Made by a program: the position numbers and the translations under genes. 64,000 bases of DNA, from the NCBI GenBank assembly GCA_030789695.1, contig CM061132.1:150482597-150546596 (forward strand). Reading direction: 5' to 3'. Below the pieces are notes generated by a model. It was not told where the DNA came from, did not search any database, and saw nothing but the letters and a program-made list of their open reading frames with translations. Origin of the DNA: Scilla litardierei (Eukaryota > Streptophyta > Magnoliopsida > Asparagales > Asparagaceae). The first letter of the stretch is position 1, and the number at the start of each line of letters is the position of its first letter. Positions 43,370-54,774 of this stretch are shown here, piece by piece.

Positions 43370-43716
43370 CACTCGGCCGAGCATACTAGTCACTCGGCCG
43401 AGTACACAAGTTCGTCCGGCCGAGCCGCTCACGAACGAGGGAAGTCTGCTGTACCCAACTCTCTGTTTATTTTCCTGATTCCAATATAACTGCTACTCGG
43501 CCGAGTATATATATTCACTCGGCCGAGTGAAACGGATACCCTCCTAGGGCGAGTCATGCCGAGTAGCTTGAGTCACTCGGCCGAATGGACTTACTCCACT
43601 CGGCTGAGGCTGGCAAAGCCACTCGGCCGAAGCGATAGCGGGGAGGAAATTTTCATTGGCCTCGCTCGGCCGAGTGACCACGTCACTCGGCCGAGTCGTA
43701 ACTTTTTTATATAAAG
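43370..43716 (+). promoter_or_regulatory. Candidate internal promoter for ORF2 of B
   Basis: Palindrome array of CACTCGGCCGAGTG copies (43370-43698) followed by TTATATAAAG (43707-43716). The post-stop hairpins of Gag-Pro lie just upstream at about 43055-43105. A 5' UTR intron candidate follows at 43919-44080. Confidence 0.6.
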
Positions 43717-44258
43717 GGCGAGGGAGGGCACATTTTTCGAAACGCAAAACCCCCAAACACTCGCGCCCCTTCAGCTCCCTCGCCCGATCCTCGCTCACTC
43801 GTGCCCCTACTCGCCCGACCGCCGCTGCCACGCCGCCGCTCGGCCCGCCACCGCCGGCCGGGCACCCCCGTCGCCTCGCCCGAGTCGCCGCCGGCGGCCG
43901 TGTCTCCGGTCACCTCCGGTACCCCCTATTTCGCCTATTTTCGCCTCTTTTTGTGTATTTTTGAGGATCCATGTGTTAAACGAACCCCTACCCCAAATCA
44001 TTTTCCATATCTATCTATTATACCCGTAATGCTCCATACGTTTTGATTATTACCCGCCGATATCTCCATTTCACGCGCAGGTTGTTTTTGGGAGCTTAGG
44101 GGATCCCAGGGGAGCTTCTCGGGACTGATTTGAGCTTCGTGGAGGCGCAGAATTCGCACGCTTCCATTACTGAGCACTCGCGGCGTGTCTGGGTATACTC
44201 CTTCCACTCTTTTACACACACCGCACTTTTTTCACTTTTCGGCGCGCTCGGGGCCGAT

Positions 44259-46436
44259 ATGCCGCCCCGGACACGGCCGTGGTCGAAGAGAGCTTCTGCC
44301 AAGCGGAAGCGGTCGGATGATACCGGCCCCTCCCACGAGTTGGAGGACTCTCCTCCACCGTCTCCCACACACACCGTCCACCCCGCACAGCCTGCAGGCC
44401 CCGCACACCCCGCACAGCCTGCAGTGCACCCACAGCCCGCACAGCCTCTCCCTGTCGCTACACAGCCACCACCACCGGCTCCGCTGGTCAGGCCGCTCGG
44501 GATTACGTTCCGAGACGACGCACACCGCGCCGTCTTCGAGCGTATCTCCCAGCGCTCGATCGTACCCTCCAGGTTTGCACACCTCGCTGACCTAGGACGC
44601 CTGGGGGTACTAGAGGGGATGCTCACGTTGTACGACAACGTGGGCTGGCGAGATTTTCTGCAGGTGTCGGCGGATACGTTTATCCGCCCGACACTTGAGG
44701 TTTTGAGTTCGATCGCCCGGACCGATGAGGGATGCTCGTTTCGGTTCATGGATCGAGAGTGCCAGGTCACTCTCGATATGATGAGAGCGTTTTTCTCGTG
44801 GCCCGCTGTCCCCGGTGCCGATCGCGGTTACGCCCCCACCCATATCCCCCCACCTTCCTTCGACGCTGGTGCCTTCTGGGCCCGGATTACGGGTCTCCAC
44901 GCTGCCTTCGACCCTAGTAGGGCCAAGGCCTCGGCCATTGTCCATCCCTACCTCCGCATTGCTCAGCGCCTTATGGCGACGACCTTTTTGGCCAGATATG
45001 AGCCGGGCACGATGTCTACGCCAGTGCTCTACATGCTCTACGCGATGACGCGTCCCAGAGCTCTATCTAGAGATGGCGATGAGCTTGTCCCCGCCGTCGT
45101 GATCGATATCGCGGCTTGGTTTTTAGACCGCATCATTGTATCGGTGGGCGCTCGCTCACCGATATGCTGCGGCGGTCTGATTACCTTGCTTACTCTTATG
45201 ACCGGCGAGGACTTCCCCGGCGACTTGCGACGCGTCCCGGGCCCCACTTCTTTGTCGATAGATGTTATGGCCCGGATGAAGATGCTTCGTCCGCACGGTG
45301 AGCGTCACTGGGTCTGGTTGCACGGCCCTTACGGGGCCGATTACATGATTCTCCCGAGCCCAGCTCGGACTCAGATTGCACCAGCCCACGTTGACTGGCT
45401 CCCTGCGATGGATGTCCTCATCCCCGCTGCTTACGTGCTCGAGGCCGAGGAGGCCGAGCAGGCCCACGCTGCCCCTGTAGACCTTGTTGCACACCCTGCC
45501 GAGCCCGCTGTCGAGCCAGTTGACCCTGTGGCCCCTCAGCCCATACCTGACGTTTCCGCTGCTCCTGACACCTCTGTCGGTGTCGAGAGCACCTCAGCTG
45601 AGCCCACTTCCACCACCTCCACCACTCCCGAGGCTGTCACCACCACTCCCACCACCACCACTGGCCCTCTGTCCGTCGAGCCTCTTTGCTCCGCACTCCC
45701 TGAGCGCCCGCAGACCTTTGTTGAGAGTGGAGAGCCCTCGTTTGCCACGGTCGTGGAGACCATGGCTAGCATGATCTCCGCTGGGGTTGCACCTTTTTGT
45801 CCACACACTTCCACCCCAGCGGTAGTCACCTCTGTCTCCACCCCTGCTGTATTTTCTGAGAGTGTCGTGGCGTCTGTCCACACTTCTGTGCCATCGACCT
45901 CTCTGGCCGCCTCGCTGCCACTTTTGCACTCTTCTTTCGCTGCTGCCGCCTCCACTTCTCACCGCCCGCCCCGGCCTCACACTGAGGCCAGGCCCACATT
46001 TGCTGGCGCAGCACCTTTTGTACCCTTCCCCGCTGAGCCCGTCACATACGCGACCCGAGTACGCCAGCCCAGACCTGCCCAGCCCCGCCAGGTGCATCCC
46101 TCTGCACCACCTCCCCCTGACATAGTACTTCAGAGCATTCGTGCTCTTGAGGGGGCGGTGAGTGGCCTCAGAGGCGACCTCCGGACCCTGTCCGCCACCG
46201 TCTCTGCGATGGCTGGCCGCTTCGAGCTGCTACCGCAGATCCACTACTGTCTCACCCAGGTTCTGGAGCGTCTCCCGCGTGTACCCCCACCCACCCAGCA
46301 GGTTCCCGCCCACACTTCCACACACACCCGACCTGCTACCACTTCCACACCCACACCCGCTCAGCAGCCTGTCCAGCCAGCACCACCCGCACGACCTCCG
46401 CCTCAGGACGGAGACGGTGCAACACCACCTTCCTAG
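44259..46436 (+). CDS. ORF2 protein of element B, function unknown
   Basis: 725 aa from the ATG at 44259, chosen because A and C start at the same MPPRTRP. Upstream in-frame codons exist but are not conserved. Residues 11-19 (RASAKRKRS) form a candidate nuclear localisation signal; 31-80 are Pro-rich. From ~81 to ~385 is a conserved, probably folded region (GITFRDDAHRAVF; GWRDFLQVSADTF; CSFRFMDRECQVTLDMMRAFF; EPGTMST; ERHWVWLHGPYGADYMI). It resembles the 'putative plant transposon protein' type domain associated with Athila-like ORFs; this is recognition by eye. Residues ~390-615 are Thr/Ser/Pro-rich. Residues ~621-674 have leucine/valine heptads that could form a coiled coil. No signal peptide or membrane span is seen, which argues against an envelope. 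Confidence 0.72.
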   Translation: MPPRTRPWSKRASAKRKRSDDTGPSHELEDSPPPSPTHTVHPAQPAGPAHPAQPAVHPQPAQPLPVATQPPPPAPLVRPLGITFRDDAHRAVFERISQRSIVPSRFAHLADLGRLGVLEGMLTLYDNVGWRDFLQVSADTFIRPTLEVLSSIARTDEGCSFRFMDRECQVTLDMMRAFFSWPAVPGADRGYAPTHIPPPSFDAGAFWARITGLHAAFDPSRAKASAIVHPYLRIAQRLMATTFLARYEPGTMSTPVLYMLYAMTRPRALSRDGDELVPAVVIDIAAWFLDRIIVSVGARSPICCGGLITLLTLMTGEDFPGDLRRVPGPTSLSIDVMARMKMLRPHGERHWVWLHGPYGADYMILPSPARTQIAPAHVDWLPAMDVLIPAAYVLEAEEAEQAHAAPVDLVAHPAEPAVEPVDPVAPQPIPDVSAAPDTSVGVESTSAEPTSTTSTTPEAVTTTPTTTTGPLSVEPLCSALPERPQTFVESGEPSFATVVETMASMISAGVAPFCPHTSTPAVVTSVSTPAVFSESVVASVHTSVPSTSLAASLPLLHSSFAAAASTSHRPPRPHTEARPTFAGAAPFVPFPAEPVTYATRVRQPRPAQPRQVHPSAPPPPDIVLQSIRALEGAVSGLRGDLRTLSATVSAMAGRFELLPQIHYCLTQVLERLPRVPPPTQQVPAHTSTHTRPATTSTPTPAQQPVQPAPPARPPPQDGDGATPPS

Positions 46437-48402
46437 GCACCCTTGATGCCATCGATTCCTTTTGCCGTTGTGCTGCCTGTTTCTGCTAGGTCCTGTTGCC
46501 TTTTTGTCCACCCCCCTCCCCTCACTTATTTTGGGATTCTCTTTTTGATCATATCTTTATATATCTTTTTTGGGTGAGAGGGAGAGTTTTTGGTGCCACT
46601 TATATATCTATTTCACTCCTATCTGTGCATGCATCATGTCCGCATCATATTTTACTTTCTTTATTTTTCTTTTTATTTTCATTTTTCCATCATGCTTGCA
46701 TCCTCACTTGCCCCTCCCATTTCTTGTCTCTCGGTGTGCCACACTTTGCACATTGAGGACACTGTGCCATTTAGCTTGGGGGAGTGAGTTCTCACGATCT
46801 TTTTCGGTTTGCCACCTTTATTTTTAGTTCTTTTTTATTTCACACCACTTTTTTCGCATTTGCACTTATTTTCACCATTTTTCTTTTATTTTACCATGCA
46901 TCACGTTTTTCTTATTTCTTCTGTGTGTCGCATTGTAAAGAGTTCTATTTTCATTTTATCCTTATTTCTTTTTATTTTTTCATCTCATGCTAGAGATGAC
47001 TTTTCTATGATGATGATGACGTTGGATTTAGCTTACTCTATATGCATGTTTTATTTGTCATGTCTTAGAATTTATTTCTGATATCATATGCTATGACTTG
47101 ATTTGCATTTAGAGTTAGTAACCCACACTTTTGCCACATGAAAATGGATGAAATTTTATTATTAGCTGAGTCTGAATATTCATATGTATGCTATCACAGA
47201 AAACACACCAAGATTCACGCATTGGATGCTTATATCTGGAGTACTGATTTCCTTTTCCTATATCACTTCTATATGCATGAATTGTACACTTCACTTCAGG
47301 ATGATTGAATGATGTTAGCTATGATAAATCTGGATTAGTTAGCTTTTTTGTGATCGAAACTGAGTAGATTAGATTACCCTGCTGAAGTTGTCGTGCATGT
47401 CTTATAGAGTGAACCGAGAGTTATATTTATTTCTTTCTCCACAAATCTTGAACATCATTTCTCTACTTTTATAATCATTGGTGAATCTCCCCTTAGCAAT
47501 TCTATTATATGGCATTTCCCCCGCTACTAATTCCTAGCTCCAAATCTCTTATGTCTAAAAAAGAGAGAAAAAGAGAAAACATTCATGTATATCATTATCT
47601 CTCTCTTTGAGTTGGGATCGTTGTGTATATATGCTATGTCTAAGAAAAAAAACAAAAGAAAAAAAAGAGAGAAAAGAGGAAAAATCCTCAATAAAAGATC
47701 CCATCTCACTTTCTTCCTTTCTTCTTTCTTCTTATTACATTTGGAGCTATATAAAAATGGGGATGTAAATATTTTTTATGCCACCACGCTTATAGATAAG
47801 CTTGGGGGAGGGGATCCATTGATGTGTGAGAGAGTGACTACTAGACGTTGCACGACAACCTAGGCTCAGTAATATTCTATACTCGGTGAGATTATTTCTA
47901 GCTTTACGAAATCCAGAAATCTAAGCCTAGCGTTCATTTCATGAAATCCATACTTTTCTATTCTCTCTATTCTATAGTGTGATACTCATATACTCCTGAT
48001 AGAAAGCGTTCAATTGAAAAGTGTGTGATCTGTGATTTGTATACCGCTTTAAATGATTCAGACGATGTTAATTTTAGAATTATTCCGTTTTTCATGATTA
48101 TATCGTTGTTCGTGGGTTTTCTATTTCTATTTGCACTATTATACTATGATATCAAAATAAAATTCTTTGACATGTATTTTTCATTCGGTGCATGCTATAT
48201 GAGTAAGTGAAACCCACGTCCTGAGAAAATGATCTAGTATCCTACCTCTTCGCTTCTTTCTTTCTTCTTTATTTTCATTTCGTTTTTCATTCTTCTTCGT
48301 TTTTCATTTTTCGTTTTTCGCCGTTTTCGTTTTCCGAATCCACCGGGTTCGCCTTTTACTTATCTTCCTCGAGGACGAGTAAGAGGCAAGCTTGGGGGAT
48401 TT
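46437..48402 (+). other. 3' non-coding region of B with repeated polypurine-like motifs
   Basis: AGCTTGGGGGAGTGAG at 46773-46788, AAGCTTGGGGGAGGGG at 47798-47813 and the polypurine tract AAGCTTGGGGGATTT at 48388-48402, abutting the 3' LTR. No coding region is supported. Confidence 0.78.
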
Positions 48403-50216
48403 TGATCACTCCTTATTTTACACCTTTTTTCCGCATGTTTGCATGCCATTTAGATCGCCCAAATCATGTTTTTTACGATATATCGACGATATTGCGATGC
48501 TTTTCACGATTTGTTGTTTTTGTCGCATTTCAGGTGATTTGGCGCGATTTGGAGTGATCTCGAGATGCGCTTACTCTAGACGGTCACCAACGACCTCCCC
48601 GTGGGGTATTTTGCTGTTGGAGAGGAGCGGAAGAAGAATGGACGTCGCAGGAGCGACGAGGAGGCCAAAATGAGCAGATTGGGCATTTTTTGTGTCTCAC
48701 TCGGCCGAGTGGAGGAGCCACTCAGCCGACCAGCGAGACACCGCTCGGCCGACCTGATCAGACACGATTTCTATGTGCACTCGGCCGAGCGACGGAGACC
48801 ACATGGCCGAGTGCCGATATCTCGTCCACCCGAGTGGCGCCCAGACGAAGCCCTTCCAAAACATCGAAGTTACTGTTTTTCGGCTGCCTGAACTTCAGAA
48901 GACCCACTCGGCCGAGTGGAGAATCCCGTCCGCCCGAGTACAATGAAGCCATCGGCCGAGTGACGACAACTCACTCGGCCGAGCCGCCCCCGAAGTGAAG
49001 GCCCCTGAAAGCCCCGACTTACTGGAAAATTGCAGGGTTTTCACTCGGCCGAGCGACTTTTGTCACTCGGCCGAGTGCGATGCGCTGCCTGTAGCGAAAA
49101 CTGCGGAAAACAGGCTGTGCAGGGGTATTTTGGTCACGATTTTTGGACGATTTTGAGGGCTATTTAAACCCTGTTTTTACCCTAGTTTTAGGAGGCTCTC
49201 TCTTAGATTTTTTGCAGCTTTTTAGATCTACTTTTTAGCTTTATTTTGGAGATTGGAGAGAAGACAATTTTTGATTTTTGTTGGATTAATTGAAGAACTC
49301 CATTGGTTTGTCTATCTCTACTCTAAAAATTCTATTTTTATTGCATATCTCAATATTGTGATGAATTCTATTGCTTATTTCAACGATTATTTTTGTGATC
49401 TTGCTATGAATTGTGAGTAGTCTCCACGTCTTGGGGCGTAGGGATGAACCCTACAAGCCCATTTTCATATTTGTGATGAATTGGTAGAAATTGTGCTAGA
49501 ATCGTTATCTAGGGATTAGATTGGTATCAATTTACTACGGATGGCTAGGTATTCATATCAATTGGGATTTGCAAGAGATTGGATCCCAATTTGATAGGAA
49601 ACCCTAGAAATCCGAATTGGGTTGGAATCGGATTTTCGAAGTATCGGTTTGCAAGAGATTGGACCGATACTAGGATTCCCGGTTGCAATTCCATGCCGAT
49701 ACTCGTTTGCAAGAGATTGGACGGGTAGGAACTATACCAATCTAGGTCGTGGACCGAGTTTGCAAGAGATTGGGCTCGGTGCGCGATTGGACGATGATGT
49801 TGATCCTAATGCTAGCTTTCCTAGGCTAGGGTTTGCAAGAGATTGGACCCAAACCTAAGATAGCTATAGACCGGCAACAGCACGAGAGCATGAGCTTGGT
49901 TCTACATTCAGTTGCAACTAGTTCATCCAAATTCTCATTCAAGCAATTTTGATACCAATAAACCGCATTTATGAAATACGGTGAGTAGCAGGGATTCCCC
50001 ATTCCCTAGACGTTCTTTATTTGATTTGATATTTCCGCATTTTTGTCTGACGATTGTGACAGGATCGCCGAAGGTAAATTTCTCTCTTAAATAGCCAGGT
50101 TGATTTGAACAAGCACGGTCATTCGTCCTCCCTGTGTTCGATATCCCGCTTGTCGCTATACCGTGCGCTTGCGGTAAAACTACAACCGTTCTTTGGGTCA
50201 CATCCCGGAGCGATCA
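48403..50216 (+). repeat. 3' LTR of B
   Basis: 1814 bp, about 99% identical to the 5' LTR. Same palindrome array (about 48696-49080) and five-hairpin array (about 49560-49860). The fourth hairpin loop is intact here (GTTTGCAAGAGATTGG) but mutated in the 5' LTR. Confidence 0.92.
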
Positions 50217-50640
50217 TAAACGTGTCCGCCGACACCTGAAAGAAATCTCGCTAGCCCACGTTGTCATACAACGTGAGCATCCCCTCTAGTACCCCCAGGC
50301 GTCCTAGGTCAGCAAGGTGTGCAAACCTGGAGGGTACGATCGAGCGATGGGAGATACGCTCGAAGACGGCGCGGTGTGCGTCGTCTCGGAACGTAATCCC
50401 GAGCGGTCCGACCAGTGGAGCCGGAGGTGGTGGCTGTGGAGCGGCAGGGAGTGGCTGTGCGGGCTGTGCGGGCGCTGCAGGCTGTGCGGGGTGTGCCGGG
50501 CCTGCAGGCTGTGCTGGGTGGATGGGGTGTGTGGGAGAGGGCGGAGGAGATTCCTCCAACTCATGGGAGGGGCCGGCGTCATCCGACCGCTTCCGCTTGG
50601 CGGAAGCTCTCCTCGACCGCGGCCGTGTCCGGGGCGGCAT
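50217..50640 (-). pseudogene. ORF2 of C, N-terminal part (right of B)
   Basis: Starts MPPRTRPRSRRASAKRKRS at 50640, with the conserved basic motif. It has TAG at 50253-50251 (Trp to stop in NVGWRDF) and is cut by B after the VSADTF stretch. The rest is 36647-38288. Confidence 0.85.
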
Positions 50641-51859
50641 ATCGGCCCCGAGCGCGAGCCGAAAAGGTGTAAAAGTGCGGCGTGTGCAAAAGAAAGGAAA
50701 GAGTGTACCCCATCACGCCGCGAGTGCTAAGCAATGGAAGAGTGCGAAGATAGCTCCTCCGCGAAGCCCAAATCAGTCCGTAGAAGTTCCCCTGGGCTCC
50801 CCTAAGCTCCCAAAAATAACCTGCGCATGAAATGGTGATATCAGCGGGTAATATTCAAAACGTATGGAGCATTAGGGGTATAATAGATAGATATAGAAAT
50901 TAATTTGGGTTTGGGGTTCGTTTAACGCGTGGATCCTCGAAAAACACACAAAAAGAGGAGAAAAAGGTGAAACGGGTGATACCGGAGGTGGTCGGAGCGG
51001 CGGCCGCCGGCGGCGACTCGGGCGTGGCGCGGCGGGTGCTCGGCCGGCGGTGGCGGGCCGAGCGGCGGCGCGAGGTGGCCGGTCGGGCGAGTGGGTACGC
51101 GAGCAAGGTGAGCGGGCGAGGGGAGCTGAACAGTCGGGCGAAATTGGGTTTTTTGCGTTTCGAAAAACGTGCCCCCCCCTCGCCCCTTATATAATAAAAG
51201 TTACGACTCGGCCGAGTGACTAGGTCACTCGGCCGAGTGGGATCAATGTAAAATCCTCCTCACTTGCGCTTCGGCCGAGTGGCTTTGCCAGCCTCAGCCG
51301 AGTGAAGTAAGTCCATTCGGCCGAGTGGCTCAAGCTATTCGGCAAGACTCGCCCTAGGAGCGTATCCGTTCTGCTCGGCCGAGTGAAAATATATACTCGG
51401 CAGAGTAGCAGTTATACTGAATTAAGGAAAATAAACAGAGAGTTGGGTACAGCAGACTTCTCTCGTTCGTGAGTGGCTCGGCCGGACGAACTTGTGTACT
51501 CGGCCGAGTGACTAGTATACTCGGCCGAGTGAGCCTTATGTTTTGCTGTTTGTCTTTGTTTGGGCTCTAAACTCCGTCTTTCTTCCTCCAGTTGATTTTA
51601 TCTTACTCCTAAGCATCGAGCGTCTTCCTGGGGCGCTCTTCGTCGTCTCGTTCATCCTCCTCATGATGGATTTACCTATCTCCTCTCCTGTCAAGAAAAA
51701 TAGGACCCGTTATCACAAAATTTTTGGGCGAACGACTCAAAACACTAAAAGGTTCAAAAACAAAAATAAAGAAAAAGTAAAAATTAAGCAATAACCGTCG
51801 GGTTGCCTCCCGACAAGCGCTCGTTTAAGGTCGTGAGCTCGACCCCCTATGATTTTCAA
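50641..51859 (-). promoter_or_regulatory. C spacer: post-stop hairpins, palindrome array, TATA box and ORF2 leader
   Basis: Minus-strand order: hairpins near 51795-51840 (GTCGGG/CCCGAC), CTCGGCCGAG palindrome array about 51533-51205, TTATATAAGG near 51195-51186, a proline-rich GC-rich leader, and a 3' splice-like site near 50820. Same order as A and B. Confidence 0.6.
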
Positions 51860-54634
51860 TTAATGCGGGATGTTTGGTGCATATGAGATGCACCCATCAA
51901 ACTTTCCGGGGAGAACGCTTGGATTTGGAAGTTGCGGCGGCGCGTTCTCCCTCGGTGGTCTCCCGTCTCGAATAGTGTTAGGGGGAGGCTCCCCCAAGCT
52001 AGCATTTGCTCCGGTCAAAGGCTTCACCGGTGACGCTGATTTCTGTATCGGCGGAGCTTTCTTCGGAGACTTTAATTTCGAGAGCTTGCAGAGCTCTCGA
52101 ATCCTTGCAACATCAGCGTCGCCTTCATCACTTTCAGCGGAGAGGTCGGGGGAATCATCTATCTTCTCATCTTGGCCTAAATCCGGTCCTTCCTCAAAAC
52201 CTTCATCGAATAGATCGCCAATCGAGTGGGGGATCGCCTCTTCAATTACCTCATCAAGGAGGTCCATGTAGTCAAGCTCCTCGTGGTAAGGCATGTGTTT
52301 CATAGCCTTAGGAATGTGAAGCTCCACCTCGATGTTGCCGACATTTAAAGTTAGTGTACCATCTCACACGTCGACAATCACACCGGCGGTGGCGAGGAAC
52401 GGGCGTCCAAGTATCAATGAAGTATCTCCCTCCTCCTTAACGTCCATGATCACGAAGTCACATGGCAAGCATATTCCCCCTGGGACTTGTAGTGGGATGT
52501 CTTCGGCGATCCCTACCGGCCTTGTTATTCGTCCATCGGCCAATTGAATGCGCATGTCGGTAGGTTTCAACTTTGTCCCGGTGTTTAGCCTTAAGAACAT
52601 GGAGAGAGGCATGAGGCTCACACTAGCCCCTAGATCTACCAATGCCTTTTGAAGAGGGACGCCGCCCAAGGTGCAAGGAATCCGAAAACTCCCCGGGTCT
52701 TTAAATTTGGCCGGCTCCTTCTCTCTCTTAGTGAACTAAGAGCCCTCCTCGGCAAGCATGATCTTCTCCTTCCTCTTTCTCCCCGAAATCAAGTCCTTTA
52801 AGAATTTAGCATATGTGGGGATTTCCACGATGGCGTCGAGGAAGGGAATGTGGAGGCTAACCCCTCTTAGATACTCGAGAAACTTTGCTAGCCTTTTTTC
52901 CATTTTCGCTCTAGCAAGCCTTTGGGGGAATGGGACCGGTGGCATGAAGCGCCTTTCCTCAATCAATTGCTCCGCTCTAGATTTCTCCTTTTCTTGTGGC
53001 TCTTTCTCCTTATCATCTTCAACTACCGGCTCAATCGGCTCCAAACTTTCCTCCACGGGCTCCTCGGTAGGAATCATGGCGGGGATGGTATCCTTCCCGC
53101 CTCTAGTAGTAACGGCAACTACGGCATTGATGTGGCCGGTGTTGCCCCGTGGGTTTTGCTCGGGTTGGGCCGGCAATCGTTGAGTGTTCCGATTGAGCAA
53201 CACCAATTGCTCCGAAATTTGAGCCACAACGGTATTAAGGGAGTCTTTCCCCGCCTTCAAGGTACCATTGACCTTATTTTGCTCGACCATAAACGCCTCC
53301 ACTCTAGCTTCGAAGTCGAATCGTTGTTGAGCTTGTGGAGGGTTTTGATTTTGATTCCTCCACCCTTGGTTGTATCCGGGCGGCCTATATGGTGGAACTT
53401 GTTGCTTCGGTTGGAAACTTTGTTGTGGAGGCCCCCTCGGCGGATAGTGTTGTTGTTGGGGTGGTAGTGGTGGTCGAGCTTGTTGAGGCGGTGCTTGGGG
53501 CGGGTTCAAAGCTCCTTCATTGTTGGCGTAAGAGAATCCGGGATGATTTCTTGTGGCCGGATTGGCCCAATATCCTTGGTTCCCCGCGACATATTGTACT
53601 TGCTCCAAGGATCCTTCTCCTTGCTCTCCTCCCGCATACATGGCTTGAGATTGGTCTTGCCAATCACACATTTGGTTCGTCGGTGCGGAGGTGGAAGGGG
53701 CTCCTTGGGGCTCTGTGATAAACTTCTCCAATCTCTCCACTACCATGTGGAGAGAATCAAACTTGCTTGTAAGCTCCGCTACGGCCTTCGCCTCATAGAT
53801 ACTAGTCGGCTTCAAGGAGGACGTGGAGTGTCCTCGCTCATCGCCCCATTGTTGGTTGTTTGAGGCCATCTCCTCAATTAGGGCCGTAGCTTCCTCGGGA
53901 GTCTTTGACAAGATAGCACCATTCGCCGCGGCATCAATAATTTGTTTGGTCCCCGGTTGGAGACCATTGTAGAAGCTATGCACTAGCTCCCAATATTCTA
54001 TGCTATGGTGCGGGCATTGGTGCTGCAGATCCTTAAAACGCTCCCAAGCCTCATAGAGCGTCTCTTGGGGTCCTTGCTTGAAGGACATAAGAGCGCTCCG
54101 AATCTTCACCGTCTTGGAGGGCGGATAGAACTTGTCAATGAATGCACTCGCCAACTCGTCCCAAGAGGTGAAGATTCCCTCAGCCTGCGTCCTCAACCAA
54201 TAGAGTGCCTTGTCTTTTAGCGTGAAGGGGAAGAGGCGCAGTTTGATGGCATCGATGGAGACCCCCGGCATTTGGAATGTGGCGCACTTCGACAAGAATA
54301 ATTGGATGTGGTAGTGAGGATTTTCATGGGCATTCCCATGAAATGGATCCTGCTGCATCAGAACCACTAGTCCAGTTTTTAGCTCGAAGTTCTTGTCAGC
54401 CGCCAACTCCGGCATGGCAATGGAAGAGGTCGTAGAAGAGGTCTTAGGCCGAAGCCTATCTCGAATAGAAATTATCCTCGCCATCCTTGCCGCTAATTGG
54501 TCTGCAGTTTCCGGGTTGGTCATAAACCTCCCTTCCGGATTTTGTCTCCTTTCCGCTCTAAGTCTCCGCGCGGTACGTTCGATCTCGGGTTCAAATAATA
54601 TAGCTTCGGGGTCCGCCGTAGATCTCGTGTACAT
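51860..54634 (-). pseudogene. Gag-protease of element C, two in-frame stops
   Basis: Starts MYTRSTADPEA at 54634 and keeps one frame to SYAPNIPH at 51860. Stops occur at 52738-52736 (Trp to TAG before the protease, EEGSW in A) and 52366-52364 (Arg to TGA in VDVREGTL). The protease DLGAS motif is intact between the two stops. Gag alone (632 codons) would still be made. Confidence 0.88.
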
Positions 54635-54750
54635 GCACAGGGGAAACAGAGTTTCAAAGAAATGATTAGTACCGTGGAAGGGTTAGGCAAAAATAAAGAA
54701 ATAAAATAATTAAAAAAATAGCTAGGGTGGTAAGATCAAACGCAATCGCC

Positions 54751-54768
54751 TCCCCGGCAACGGCGCCA
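54751..54768 (-). other. Primer binding site of C (tRNA-Asp)
   Basis: The minus strand reads TGGCGCCGTTGCCGGGGA, a perfect tRNA-Asp complement, 6 bp inside the 5' LTR boundary at 54775. Confidence 0.92.
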
Positions 54769-54774
54769 AAAACT

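Larger units (their letters stand above)
38289..50216 (+). mobile_element. Element B: non-autonomous Athila-like element with both ORFs open
   Basis: 11,928 bp with LTRs at 38289-40104 and 48403-50216 and target duplication TAAAC at 38284-38288 and 50217-50221. It is inserted in ORF2 of C, in opposite orientation. It has open Gag-Pro (924 codons) and open ORF2, and no RT, RNase H or integrase. LTR divergence is about 1% by eye. Of the three copies it is the best candidate for one that can be mobilised by a helper element, although its primer site has two mismatches. Confidence 0.95.

Noticed and set aside
44259..46436. ORF2 as a retroviral-type envelope
   Set aside because: No signal peptide, membrane span or fusion-like segment visible; a nuclear-signal-like motif and coiled coil fit other roles better.
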